NCBI RefSeq assembly: GCF_002934625.1
Contig: NZ_PTJD01000003.1
Location: forward strand, 310,001 to 374,000
Source of the DNA: Kineococcus xinjiangensis
GTDB lineage: Bacteria > Actinomycetota > Actinomycetes > Actinomycetales > Kineococcaceae
Direction of reading: 5' to 3'
Length of the DNA: 64,000 nucleotides
Below are positions 1 through 7,264 of this stretch, in pieces. How positions within the stretch are numbered: the stretch's first letter is position 1; each line of letters begins with the position of its first letter. The notes under the pieces are model-generated. The model was not told where the DNA came from. It saw only the letters and a list, made by a program, of their open reading frames with translations, and searched no databases. A program made the translations under genes and the position numbers.

Positions 1-1069
1 AGATCTTGCGGGCGATCAGCCCCGCCATCGGCACGACGACCACGCGGCCCGAGGGCCCGTCGATCGCGATGCGCGTGCGCGTGTTGTGCCCGGCACGGGA
101 GAACAGGGCCGGGGCGAAACCGCCCTCGACGAACTCCATCTCCGCCACCTTGCCCTCCACGGGGCTGCGGTTGACGTGGACGTTGTGCAGGTTGAGGAAC
201 GTGGCGATGCGCACGGCCCGCCCGCCCGGCAGCCACGGCTCGTCCACCGACTCGTCCACGCTGCGCACCACGCCGTCCGCGGCGGCGTAGACCACGCCCG
301 GCTCCGCGGTGAGCGGGCGCTCCGGGTCGCGGAAGAACGCGGTGAACCCGGCGGCCGCACCCAGCGCCAGCCAGCCGCTGCGCCGCCGCTTCAGCAGCAG
401 GGCCGCGCCCAGTGCCGCCGAGGGGACGATGTAGCGCCGCCCTTCCGACCACGTCCGGCGGGTGAGGGGCAGCAGGGAGCCGGTGGGCTCCTCCGCGCGC
501 ACCTCCGCACCCGCCGAGCACCCGAACAGGAACGCCGGCGGGAAGTTCAGCAGCGAGACCCGCCGCCGCACGTGCGGGAAGCGCCGGCGCAGCTCCGCCT
601 GCACGAAGGGGGAGTACTGCAGCACCAGCGCCACCCCGTGCAGCCGCAGCGCCCGGGGGATCTGGTCGAGGATGCGCTGGCGCAGCTCCGGCTCCAGCGA
701 GGTGTACGGCAGGCCGGAGACGACGATGTCGGCCCGCTCGCCGCGCAGGTGCTCGTGCAGGTTCTCCGCCGAGTCGCACACCACCTGCAGCCGGGGGTCG
801 TCGAAGCGCTGCGTGAGCAGCTCCGCGAGGTGGGGGTCGATCTCCAGGGCGAGCAGCCGGGCGTCCGGGCGCAGCCGCGCGAGGATCTCCCCGGTGTAGA
901 CGCCGGTGCCCGGGCCGAGCTCCACGACGAGGTCCGCGCCCGGCACGTCGGCCAGGTCGAGCATGTCCCGCACTGCCGTGCGGGACGTCGGGAGCACCGC
1001 CCCGACCCTCCTCGGGTGCGTCACGAAGGCCCTCAGGAAGCTCAACCGGTCAGCGAATTGCCGTCTCAT
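1..1069 (-). CDS. Fusion of PmtA-like phospholipid N-methyltransferase and phosphatidylserine decarboxylase (3' end outside window)
   Basis: No stop codon is reached before the window edge; 356 codons are visible. Residues about 10-200 look like a PmtA-type phospholipid N-methyltransferase: an amphipathic FLRAFVTHPRRVGAVLPTSR segment, the SAM-binding motif VVELGPGTG (48-56), an acidic EID (76-78), and VSGLPYTSL (117-125) where PmtA proteins have VSGLP. Residues about 207-356 look like the short (archaetidyl/PSD-A type) phosphatidylserine decarboxylase: a hydrophobic hairpin, FFRDPERPL, AADGVV and NLHNVHVNRSPVEGKV. The self-cleaving Gly-Ser site normally lies near the C-terminus and would be beyond the window. 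The inferred role is PS to PE decarboxylation followed by PE methylation toward phosphatidylcholine, at the membrane. The start is ATG at 1069, with GGAAGGGA six bases upstream. The two halves are in one frame with no stop or frameshift between them. Confidence 0.82.
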   Translation of the reverse strand, partial: MRRQFADRLSFLRAFVTHPRRVGAVLPTSRTAVRDMLDLADVPGADLVVELGPGTGVYTGEILARLRPDARLLALEIDPHLAELLTQRFDDPRLQVVCDSAENLHEHLRGERADIVVSGLPYTSLEPELRQRILDQIPRALRLHGVALVLQYSPFVQAELRRRFPHVRRRVSLLNFPPAFLFGCSAGAEVRAEEPTGSLLPLTRRTWSEGRRYIVPSAALGAALLLKRRRSGWLALGAAAGFTAFFRDPERPLTAEPGVVYAAADGVVRSVDESVDEPWLPGGRAVRIATFLNLHNVHVNRSPVEGKVAEMEFVEGGFAPALFSRAGHNTRTRIAIDGPSGRVVVVPMAGLIARKI

Positions 1070-1192
1070 TCGTTCCCTTCCAGGACCGGCGCGGGCCGTC
1101 GAGGCCCGGTGCGCCGGTGCAGCGTGGCGTGAATCAGCACCATGGCATGCCCGCGCGCCCTCCGTGAACCCTTCCGGCGCTGGGCGAGAGCG

Positions 1193-1231
1193 GCCGGCGG
1201 GCAGTGGACCGGGCCACTGCGGGCCCCGCCG
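1193..1231. terminator. Possible terminator hairpin
   Basis: A perfect 7-bp stem GCAGTGG/CCACTGC (1201-1207 with 1214-1220) has a 6-base loop and is flanked by further G/C-rich pairing. It lies just after the minus-strand gene that ends at 1250 and upstream of the fusion gene. There is no T-tract. Confidence 0.4.
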
Positions 1232-1249
1232 GGCTCCTCGGGCGGGCCC

Positions 1250-2740
1250 TCACCGCCGCACGAACTCCCGCACCGTCCAGTCCGCCAGGTCCACCCGGTC
1301 GACCTGGCGGTACCGCCGCGCCAGCAGTTCCAGCTTCCGCCGATCGCCCGGCTCCGCCGCGATCATCGCTCCCGGGCGGCCGATCACCCACACCCGCTCC
1401 ACGTCCGCCATGGCGCGGGAGATCCCCTCCGGGCCGTGCTCCACGCCGACGAGGGTCGCCGACTCCTCCGGGCCGCGGGCCAGCGCCACGTCCGCCAGGC
1501 CGGCGAACGCCTCCGGGTGCGACTGCACGACGACCCGGTAGCGGTACTCCCCGTTCGGGACGAACAGCACCGCATCGCCGGGGCGCGCCCGCTCCGCCAC
1601 CAGCGCCGCCACGCCCCGCACGTCCTCCGCGTGGCCGACCGGCCCGCGCAGCGCCAGCTGACGGGGCAGGCCGGTCGCCGCCAGCGCCGCCACCAGCGCC
1701 ACCGCCGGCAGCAGCCGCCACCCGCCCCGGGCGCGCGCGCCGGGAGCCGGGCCCCGCCGCGCGAGCAGGCTCCCCGCGCCGAGGGCCGCCACACCCGCCA
1801 GCAGCAGGCACAGCCCCGGCAGCGTCGGCACCAGGTAGCGCGTCGTCCACAGCGGGTGCACCTGCGCCAGCGCCCACAGCAGCGGAACCGGCAGCGCCCC
1901 CCACGCCGCACCGAGCAGCGCCAGGCGCCGGTGCCGCCCCGCGGCGAGGACGAGCGCGGCGGCGCCCACGAGCAGCAGCGCGCCCGGGCGCGAGCCGGCC
2001 GTCGCCACGACGTGCCCGGTCAGGTCGCGCAGGGCGGGTGGCTGCAGGAACGCCACCTGCCCCGCCTGCCGCTGCGCCGCCAGCACCAGCGGGGCCGCGA
2101 GCAGCAGCCCCGCCGCCGCCGCCGCGCCGCCGCGGCGCAGCAGCACGACCCGGCCCGGCCGTGCTGCTGCGCTGGGCCCGCCGGCCGCACCGGGTGCGGT
2201 CAGCAGCCAGGCCGCGTGCCCCAGCAGCACCAGCCCCGCCAGCGTGTTCACCGCGAGGACCACGGGGAGCGACAGGGCGTACAGCACCCACCCGCGCCGC
2301 GCACCCGGCCGGGCGCACGCCCGCAGCAGCAGGTACGAGGACAGGGCGGCGAGCAGCGCCGCGAGCGCGTACGGACGGGCCTCCTGTGCGTAGCGGGAGA
2401 CCAGCGGCAGCGCGAGCCACAGCGCCACCGCGGTGCAGCCCACCGCGCGGTCGGCGGCGCGGCGGGCGGTGCCGTAGAGGACGGGGCCCGTCAGCGCCGC
2501 CGCCACCACGGACACCCACCGCGCGGCGGTCAGGGAGGGGTCGGAGCCGAACAGGGCGTGCACCAGCAGGTAGTACGGGGTGTGGACCAGGTCCACCGAG
2601 CGGGCCAGGGCCAGGATGTCGCCGACGCTGCGGGAGGCGACGGCGAGCGTCACCGCCTCGTCCCGCCACGCGCTCGGCATGCCCGCGCCCCAGCCGAACA
2701 CCACCAGGCCGGCCGCCGCGGCAAGGCACCCCAGCAGCAC
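1250..2740 (-). CDS. GT-C fold membrane glycosyltransferase (GT39/ArnT-like)
   Basis: A polytopic membrane protein of about 495 residues with roughly ten hydrophobic segments. The first extracytoplasmic loop has the acidic motif SAWRDEAVT, typical of GT-C enzymes that take sugars from polyprenyl-phosphate donors. This is followed by AQEARPYAL, a region often seen in GT39-like proteins. The soluble C-terminal part is short. The gene lies directly downstream of dprE1-dprE2, which make decaprenyl-phospho-arabinose, so an arabinosyl- or mannosyltransferase acting on the cell envelope is plausible; the substrate cannot be read from the sequence. The start is uncertain. GTG at 2740 falls just before the first membrane helix, and an upstream start overlapping dprE2 would add a basic N-terminal tail. 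Confidence 0.75.
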   Translation of the reverse strand: MLLGCLAAAAGLVVFGWGAGMPSAWRDEAVTLAVASRSVGDILALARSVDLVHTPYYLLVHALFGSDPSLTAARWVSVVAAALTGPVLYGTARRAADRAVGCTAVALWLALPLVSRYAQEARPYALAALLAALSSYLLLRACARPGARRGWVLYALSLPVVLAVNTLAGLVLLGHAAWLLTAPGAAGGPSAAARPGRVVLLRRGGAAAAAGLLLAAPLVLAAQRQAGQVAFLQPPALRDLTGHVVATAGSRPGALLLVGAAALVLAAGRHRRLALLGAAWGALPVPLLWALAQVHPLWTTRYLVPTLPGLCLLLAGVAALGAGSLLARRGPAPGARARGGWRLLPAVALVAALAATGLPRQLALRGPVGHAEDVRGVAALVAERARPGDAVLFVPNGEYRYRVVVQSHPEAFAGLADVALARGPEESATLVGVEHGPEGISRAMADVERVWVIGRPGAMIAAEPGDRRKLELLARRYRQVDRVDLADWTVREFVRR

Positions 2741-2802
2741 GTCCAGCCGGGCGCGGCGACGGCCCGGCCCCGGGCGTGCGGGCCGGGCCGGCAGCGCGGA
2801 CC

Positions 2803-3558
2803 TCAGATCGGCAGGCGGCGGAACACCGGCGCCGGGACGTGCCGCAGCCCCGACATGACCCAGCGCATCGGACCCGGCGCCCACACGGTCTCCCGGCCGC
2901 GGCGCACCGCGTCCACCGCCACCGCCGCGACCTGCTCCGGCGTCACGGCCAGCGGGGCCTCCTTCATGCCCTCGGTCATCTTCGACTTCACGAAGCCCGG
3001 GCGGACGACGACGACGCGCACGCCCGAGGGGCGCAGCGCCTCCCGCAGGCCCGTGTAGAAGGCGTCGAAGCCGGCCTTGGTGGAGCCGTAGACGAAGTTC
3101 GAGCGGCGCGCCCGCTCCCCGGCCACCGACGACAGCGCCACGATCGTCCCGTGGCCCTGCTCCTGCAGCCGCCCGGCCAGGCGCACCCCGAGGGCCACCG
3201 GCGCGGTGTAGTTCACCGTGGCCAGCCGCACCGCCGCGTCGGGGTCCTGCCACAGCTGCTCGGCGTCGCCGAGCTGACCGAACGCGACGACGGAGACGTC
3301 GAGGTCGCCCTCGGCGAAGCACTCCGCGACGACCTTCTCGTGGGAGGCGAGGTCCTCCGCGTCGAAGTCCACCGCCCGCACCGCGTGGCCGGCCGCCACG
3401 AGGCGCTGCACCGCGGCGTCGCGGCGCTCGCTGGGGCGCGCGGCCAGCACCACGCGCAGGGTGCGGCCGTCGGCGAGACCCTCCACGGTGGCCAGGCCGA
3501 TGTCGGACGTGCCGCCGAGCAGCAGCACGGACTGGGGGTTGCCCAGGGCGTCGATCAC
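2803..3558 (-). CDS. dprE2: Decaprenylphospho-beta-D-ribose 2'-epimerase subunit DprE2 (keto-reductase)
   Basis: A 251-residue short-chain dehydrogenase. It has a nucleotide-binding motif LLLGGTSDIGLA near residues 12-23, a catalytic Ser in ALSSVAGER, and the YGSTK pair (Tyr and Lys spaced YxxxK) near 160. Together with DprE1 it converts decaprenylphosphoryl-ribose into decaprenylphosphoryl-arabinose, the only arabinose donor for wall arabinan; DprE2 does the NADH-dependent reduction of the 2-keto intermediate. The length matches the family. It starts at GTG 3558, which overlaps the dprE1 stop by four bases (GTGA), so the pair is translationally coupled. Confidence 0.93.
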   Translation of the reverse strand: MIDALGNPQSVLLLGGTSDIGLATVEGLADGRTLRVVLAARPSERRDAAVQRLVAAGHAVRAVDFDAEDLASHEKVVAECFAEGDLDVSVVAFGQLGDAEQLWQDPDAAVRLATVNYTAPVALGVRLAGRLQEQGHGTIVALSSVAGERARRSNFVYGSTKAGFDAFYTGLREALRPSGVRVVVVRPGFVKSKMTEGMKEAPLAVTPEQVAAVAVDAVRRGRETVWAPGPMRWVMSGLRHVPAPVFRRLPI

Positions 3559-4946
3559 AGGGCCAGCCTCCTCGCGAGGTCAGAGGTGAACACGTGGTTG
3601 GGGTCGACGGCCTCGCGCACGGCGCGCCACTCGTCGATGCGGGGGTACATGGCCCGCAGGCGCTCCGGGGTGACCCGGGAGTCCTTGGCCAGGTAGAGCC
3701 GCCCGCCGGCCTCCACGACGAGGTCGTCGAGGCGGTCCAGCAGCTTGGACAGCTCCTGCCGGTCGGCGGCCACCGGGATGTCCAGGGCCAGCGTCCAGCC
3801 GGGGGAGGGGAACGACAGCGGGCCGTCGTTGCCCGGGCCGAAGCGCTTGAGGACGGCGAGGAAGGAGGCCTGCCCCGCGGCGGCGAGGGCCTCGATGCAG
3901 GCGCGCATCGTCTCCTCGGCACCGAAGGGCACCACGAACTGCCACTGGAGGAAGCCGCGCGGGCCGTAGATGCGGTTCCACTCGTGCACCCCGTCGAGGG
4001 GGTGGAAGAACGGGTGGATGCCCTGCACCTCGCCGCGCCGCTCCCGAGGGGCCTTGCGGAACCAGACCTCGTTGAAGGCCATGACGGTCGCCCGGTTGAG
4101 CAGGCCCGAGGGGAAGACCGGCGGCGCGGTGAACAGCGACCGCGGGTTGAAGGTCAGCGGGTCCCGCTGCAGCTTGCGCGGCAGGTCGGCGCGCTTGGCG
4201 GACCAGCCCCGCGTCAGCACCGAGCGGCCCATGGTCGCCCCGCGGGCCAGGCAGTCGATCCACGCCACCGAGTACGTGTAGAGGTGGTCGGTGGAGGACA
4301 GCTTGTCCATGAGGTCGTCGAGGTTCTCGGCGCGCTCGGTGTCGACGAGGCAGTAGGCGCTCTCGACGCGCTTCATGCGGATCGTGGCGCGCAGGATGAT
4401 GCCCGTCAGGCCCATGCCGCCCGCGGTGGCCCAGAAGAGGTCGTGGTCGGTCTCCGGCGTGATGGTGCGCACGGAGCCGTCGGCCATGAGCAGGTCCATG
4501 CTCGCCACGTGCTGGGTGAAGGTGCCCGCGACGTGGTGGTTCTTGCCGTGGATGTCGGCGGCGATCGCCCCGCCCACCGTGACCTGCCGGGTGCCCGGGG
4601 TGACGGGCACCCACAGGCCCAGGGGCAGGAGCCGGCGCATCATCGTGTCGAGGGAGACACCCGCCTCCACGACGACCGTGGCGCTGGGGACGTCGACGGA
4701 GAGGATGCGGTCCATGCCGGTCGCGTCGAGGACGAGGCCGCCGCTGTTCTGCGCCGCGTCGCCGTAGCTGCGGGCGAGTCCGCGCGCGAGCACCCCGCGA
4801 CCGTCGGCCCCGCGCACGGCGGCGACGGCGGCCTCCTCGCCCGTCGTCTCCAGGAGCGTGGCCACGGTCGGGGCCGTGCCTCCCCATCCGGTCAGCGCCC
4901 GGCTCTGCCCGGGTGCCTCTCCGCGGTCCAGACCGAGGCTCTGCAC
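3555..4946 (-). CDS. dprE1: Decaprenylphospho-beta-D-ribose oxidase DprE1
   Basis: A 463-residue FAD-dependent oxidase that makes the 2-keto form of decaprenylphosphoryl-ribose. Visible family features are LTGWGGTAPT at the N-terminus, ARGLARSYGDAAQN (FAD site), PGTRQVTVGGAIAADIHGKNHH (FAD and substrate site), FWATAGGMGLTGII, and LYLAKDSR with the catalytic Lys near the C-terminus. Oddly, where mycobacterial enzymes have GWNICVDF, whose Cys is attacked by benzothiazinones, this protein reads GWTLALDI, so Cys is Ala. The start GTG 4946 is preceded by GGAGGGG. Upstream lies a 168-base divergent region shared with the plus-strand gene at 5115. Confidence 0.95.
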   Translation of the reverse strand: MQSLGLDRGEAPGQSRALTGWGGTAPTVATLLETTGEEAAVAAVRGADGRGVLARGLARSYGDAAQNSGGLVLDATGMDRILSVDVPSATVVVEAGVSLDTMMRRLLPLGLWVPVTPGTRQVTVGGAIAADIHGKNHHVAGTFTQHVASMDLLMADGSVRTITPETDHDLFWATAGGMGLTGIILRATIRMKRVESAYCLVDTERAENLDDLMDKLSSTDHLYTYSVAWIDCLARGATMGRSVLTRGWSAKRADLPRKLQRDPLTFNPRSLFTAPPVFPSGLLNRATVMAFNEVWFRKAPRERRGEVQGIHPFFHPLDGVHEWNRIYGPRGFLQWQFVVPFGAEETMRACIEALAAAGQASFLAVLKRFGPGNDGPLSFPSPGWTLALDIPVAADRQELSKLLDRLDDLVVEAGGRLYLAKDSRVTPERLRAMYPRIDEWRAVREAVDPNHVFTSDLARRLAL

Positions 4947-5102
4947 GAGTCCGCCGTCCCCTCCGGGCCCGGGGCGCCCGGGCCTCCTGCTGCTGCGTGC
5001 GTGACCGGCCGACCTTAGCAACCGGTGCGGCGGCGCCGGCCGCGCCGGATGTGGAGGCTCTGCGCCCTCCCGGATCTCCACCACGGAACGGGTTCTGCTG
5101 CT

Positions 5103-5108
5103 TACTAT
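5103..5108 (+). promoter_or_regulatory. -10 box, leaderless start of the SpoIID/LGFP gene
   Basis: TACTAT lies six bases before the GTG at 5115, so transcription would begin at or next to the start codon. No ribosome-binding site precedes that GTG, which fits a leaderless mRNA. A -35 box is not clear. Confidence 0.5.
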
Positions 5109-5114
5109 TCGTGA

Positions 5115-6959
5115 GTGAACCTCCGTCGCGCCGTCGCGCTCGCCGCCGCGGCGGCCTCCACCCTCGTCGTCCTCCCCGCCGCCTCCGCCTCCGCGGCCGA
5201 GGTCTGGCCCGCGCCCGCCTCCGGAGCCTGGACCGTCACCGGGCGCGGCTACGGCCACGGGGCGGGGATGTCGCAGTGGGGGGCGCAGTCGCGGGCGCTG
5301 GCCGGGCAGGACTACCGGCGCATCCTCGCCGACTACTACCCCGGCACCGTCGTCGCCCACCGCCCCAACCGGCCGCTGCGCGTGCAGCTGTCCCGCCTGT
5401 CCGGCCCCGAGGTGTTCCTCGAGAGCCCCTCCCAGGCGCCGCTGGCGATCAGCACCTCCGGGCGCACCGTCGCCCCGGGGCAGCGGCTGCGGGTCACGTT
5501 CGAGAACGGCACCCTCGTCGGCGCCGCCCTCGACGGCACGACGGAGCTGTGGCGCGAGACGTGGACGTCGGTGCCGACCGTCTCCTCCCCCGACGGGGTG
5601 TGGGTGACGCGGGCGGACGGCTCGGGCAACCGGTTCCGCGGCACGATCAGCTTCCCCGTGACCACCCCCGTCACCCCGGTCAACAACACCTGGCTGGAGG
5701 ACTACCTCCTCGGCGTGGTGCCGCGGGAGTCGCCGTCCTGGTTCGCCCAGCAGGCGCTGCGCGCGCAGTCCGTCGCCGCCCGCAGCTACGCCCTGTCCAC
5801 CCTGCGCCCGCAGGCGGCCTGGGACATCTGCGACACCGAGGCGTGCCAGGTGTACGGCGGCAGCGCGGTCCGCGACGCGCGGCGCAGCGTCAGCTCGCTG
5901 GAGTCGCCGTCCACGAGCGAGGCCGTGCGTGCCACCGACGGGGAGATCCGCGAGCACCAGGGCCAGCCCGCCTTCACCCAGTTCTCCTCCAGCAACGGCG
6001 GCTGGTCGACGGTCGGCAGCAAGCCGTACCTGCAGGCCCACGAGGACTTCTGGTCCAGCCCGGCCGGGCGCGCGCCGCAGGACACCGTGGCCTCCTGGAC
6101 CGCGCAGCTGCCGGTGGCCGCGGTCGCCCGCTCCTGCCCCAACGGCGGGCAGCCGCGCTTCCTGGAGCTCGTCGCCCGCGACGGGCGGGGGGAGTGGGGC
6201 GGGCGCATCACCTCCCTGCGGGTGCGCTGCACCACCGGCGACGCCACCCTCACCAGCGCGGCCGCCGCGCGCTTCGCCGGCACCCTGCGCTCGAGCTGGT
6301 GGGTGCCGCAGCCCGGCGGCACGGGCGCCGTCACCGACCGCTGGCGCGCCCTGGGCGGTGACGCGGGGGTCCTCGGGCGGCCCACCGGCCCGCACCGCGC
6401 GCTCTCGCACGTGGAGGGGACCTACCAGCTCTTCGAGCGCGGCTCGGTGTACTGGTCCCCGGCCAGCGGCGCCGCGTCCGTGCGCGGGGCGATCCGGGAC
6501 AAGTGGGGCGCGATGGGCTGGGAGAACTCGCTGCTGCGCTTCCCGACGAGCGACGAGTTCGGCGTCCGCGGCGGCGCGGGGCAGCACTTCCAGGGGGGCT
6601 CGGTGTACTGGTCCCCGGCCACCGGCGCGCGCGAGGTGCACGGGGCGATCCGCGACGCGTGGGCCCGGCAGGGCTGGGAGCTCGGCCCCCTCGGCTTCCC
6701 GGTCACCGACGAGGTCCGCCTGGCCGGCGGGGCGGTGAGCCACTTCCAGGGCGGGTCGGTCTACTGGTCGCCGGCGACGGGGGCGCAGGCGGTGCGCGGG
6801 GCGATCCGGGACGCGTGGGCCCGGCAGGGCTGGGAGAACGGCCGCCTGGGCTACCCGACGTCCGACGAGTACGGGGTGCCCGGCGGGCGGCGCAGCGACT
6901 TCCAGGGCGGCAGCATCACGTGGACCCCGGCCGGCGGGGCGGTCGTCACCTACCGGTGA
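5115..6959 (+). CDS. Secreted SpoIID/LytB-domain protein with four LGFP repeats
   Basis: A 614-residue exported protein. A signal peptide (MNLRRAVALAAAAAST, with Ala-rich cleavage near residue 28) is followed by the SpoIID-type segment GRGYGHGAGMSQWGAQ, then LEDYLLGVVPRESPSW and ALRAQSVAARSYAL, the family core around the catalytic Glu. SpoIID proteins are peptidoglycan lytic transglycosylases acting on denuded glycan. From about residue 400 come four LGFP repeats of about 53 residues, each containing FQGGSVYWSPATGA-like and GAIRDAWARQGWE-like blocks. LGFP repeats are thought to attach proteins to the actinobacterial wall. It is divergent from dprE1. The inferred role is wall remodelling in an arabinogalactan-containing wall. 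Confidence 0.88.
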   Translation: MNLRRAVALAAAAASTLVVLPAASASAAEVWPAPASGAWTVTGRGYGHGAGMSQWGAQSRALAGQDYRRILADYYPGTVVAHRPNRPLRVQLSRLSGPEVFLESPSQAPLAISTSGRTVAPGQRLRVTFENGTLVGAALDGTTELWRETWTSVPTVSSPDGVWVTRADGSGNRFRGTISFPVTTPVTPVNNTWLEDYLLGVVPRESPSWFAQQALRAQSVAARSYALSTLRPQAAWDICDTEACQVYGGSAVRDARRSVSSLESPSTSEAVRATDGEIREHQGQPAFTQFSSSNGGWSTVGSKPYLQAHEDFWSSPAGRAPQDTVASWTAQLPVAAVARSCPNGGQPRFLELVARDGRGEWGGRITSLRVRCTTGDATLTSAAAARFAGTLRSSWWVPQPGGTGAVTDRWRALGGDAGVLGRPTGPHRALSHVEGTYQLFERGSVYWSPASGAASVRGAIRDKWGAMGWENSLLRFPTSDEFGVRGGAGQHFQGGSVYWSPATGAREVHGAIRDAWARQGWELGPLGFPVTDEVRLAGGAVSHFQGGSVYWSPATGAQAVRGAIRDAWARQGWENGRLGYPTSDEYGVPGGRRSDFQGGSITWTPAGGAVVTYR

Positions 6960-6962
6960 GCC

Positions 6963-7010
6963 CGCGAGGTCCCCGCCCCCCGGGTGCGTCCGGGGGGCGG
7001 GGACCTCGCG
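6963..7010. terminator. Strong hairpin terminator after the SpoIID/LGFP gene
   Basis: Two perfect 21-base arms (6963-6983 and 6990-7010) with a 6-base loop start four bases after the stop codon. There is no T-tract, which is usual for hairpin terminators in very GC-rich actinobacteria. Confidence 0.8.
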
Positions 7011-7072
7011 CGTCCGCCGCCGCGCCCGGGGCCTCCCGCCCCGGGCGCCGGGCGAGCGGCCCACTTCGGGAC

Positions 7073-7171
7073 AAGCGCTTTCCGAAAGTGCCCCAGAAGC
7101 CTTGACCCTGCCTGAGGCCCCCCGGTAGGAAGAGTGCACCGAAGCGTCCCCGCCCCAGATGGAACGTTCCA
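7073..7171 (+). promoter_or_regulatory. Promoter and two palindromic operator candidates for the pectinase gene
   Basis: A promoter fits TTGACC (7102-7107), an 18-base gap and TAGGAA (7126-7131). Upstream of the -35 box is the palindrome AAGCGCTT (7073-7080), the core typical of LacI-family operators. Downstream of the expected start is the perfect 12-base palindrome TGGAACGTTCCA (7160-7171), followed at once by GACGGAACGTC, a half-site echo. This arrangement suggests substrate-dependent repression of the 7265 gene. No regulator gene is adjacent. The rest of the 305-base gap holds only the terminator above and GC-rich sequence without a recognisable gene. Confidence 0.5.
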
Positions 7172-7264
7172 TGACGGAACGTCTCCTCGGCGTGCGCCCG
7201 GTGTCCCCGACGGGTCCAGAACGGCCCGCCGCAGTGCTCAGCGCCGAGACGAAGGCATCCCCCC

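Noticed and set aside
86-1132. Long plus-strand frame opposite the first gene
   Set aside because: Rich in Arg/Gly/Gln without domain features, while the opposite strand gives clear methyltransferase and decarboxylase motifs.
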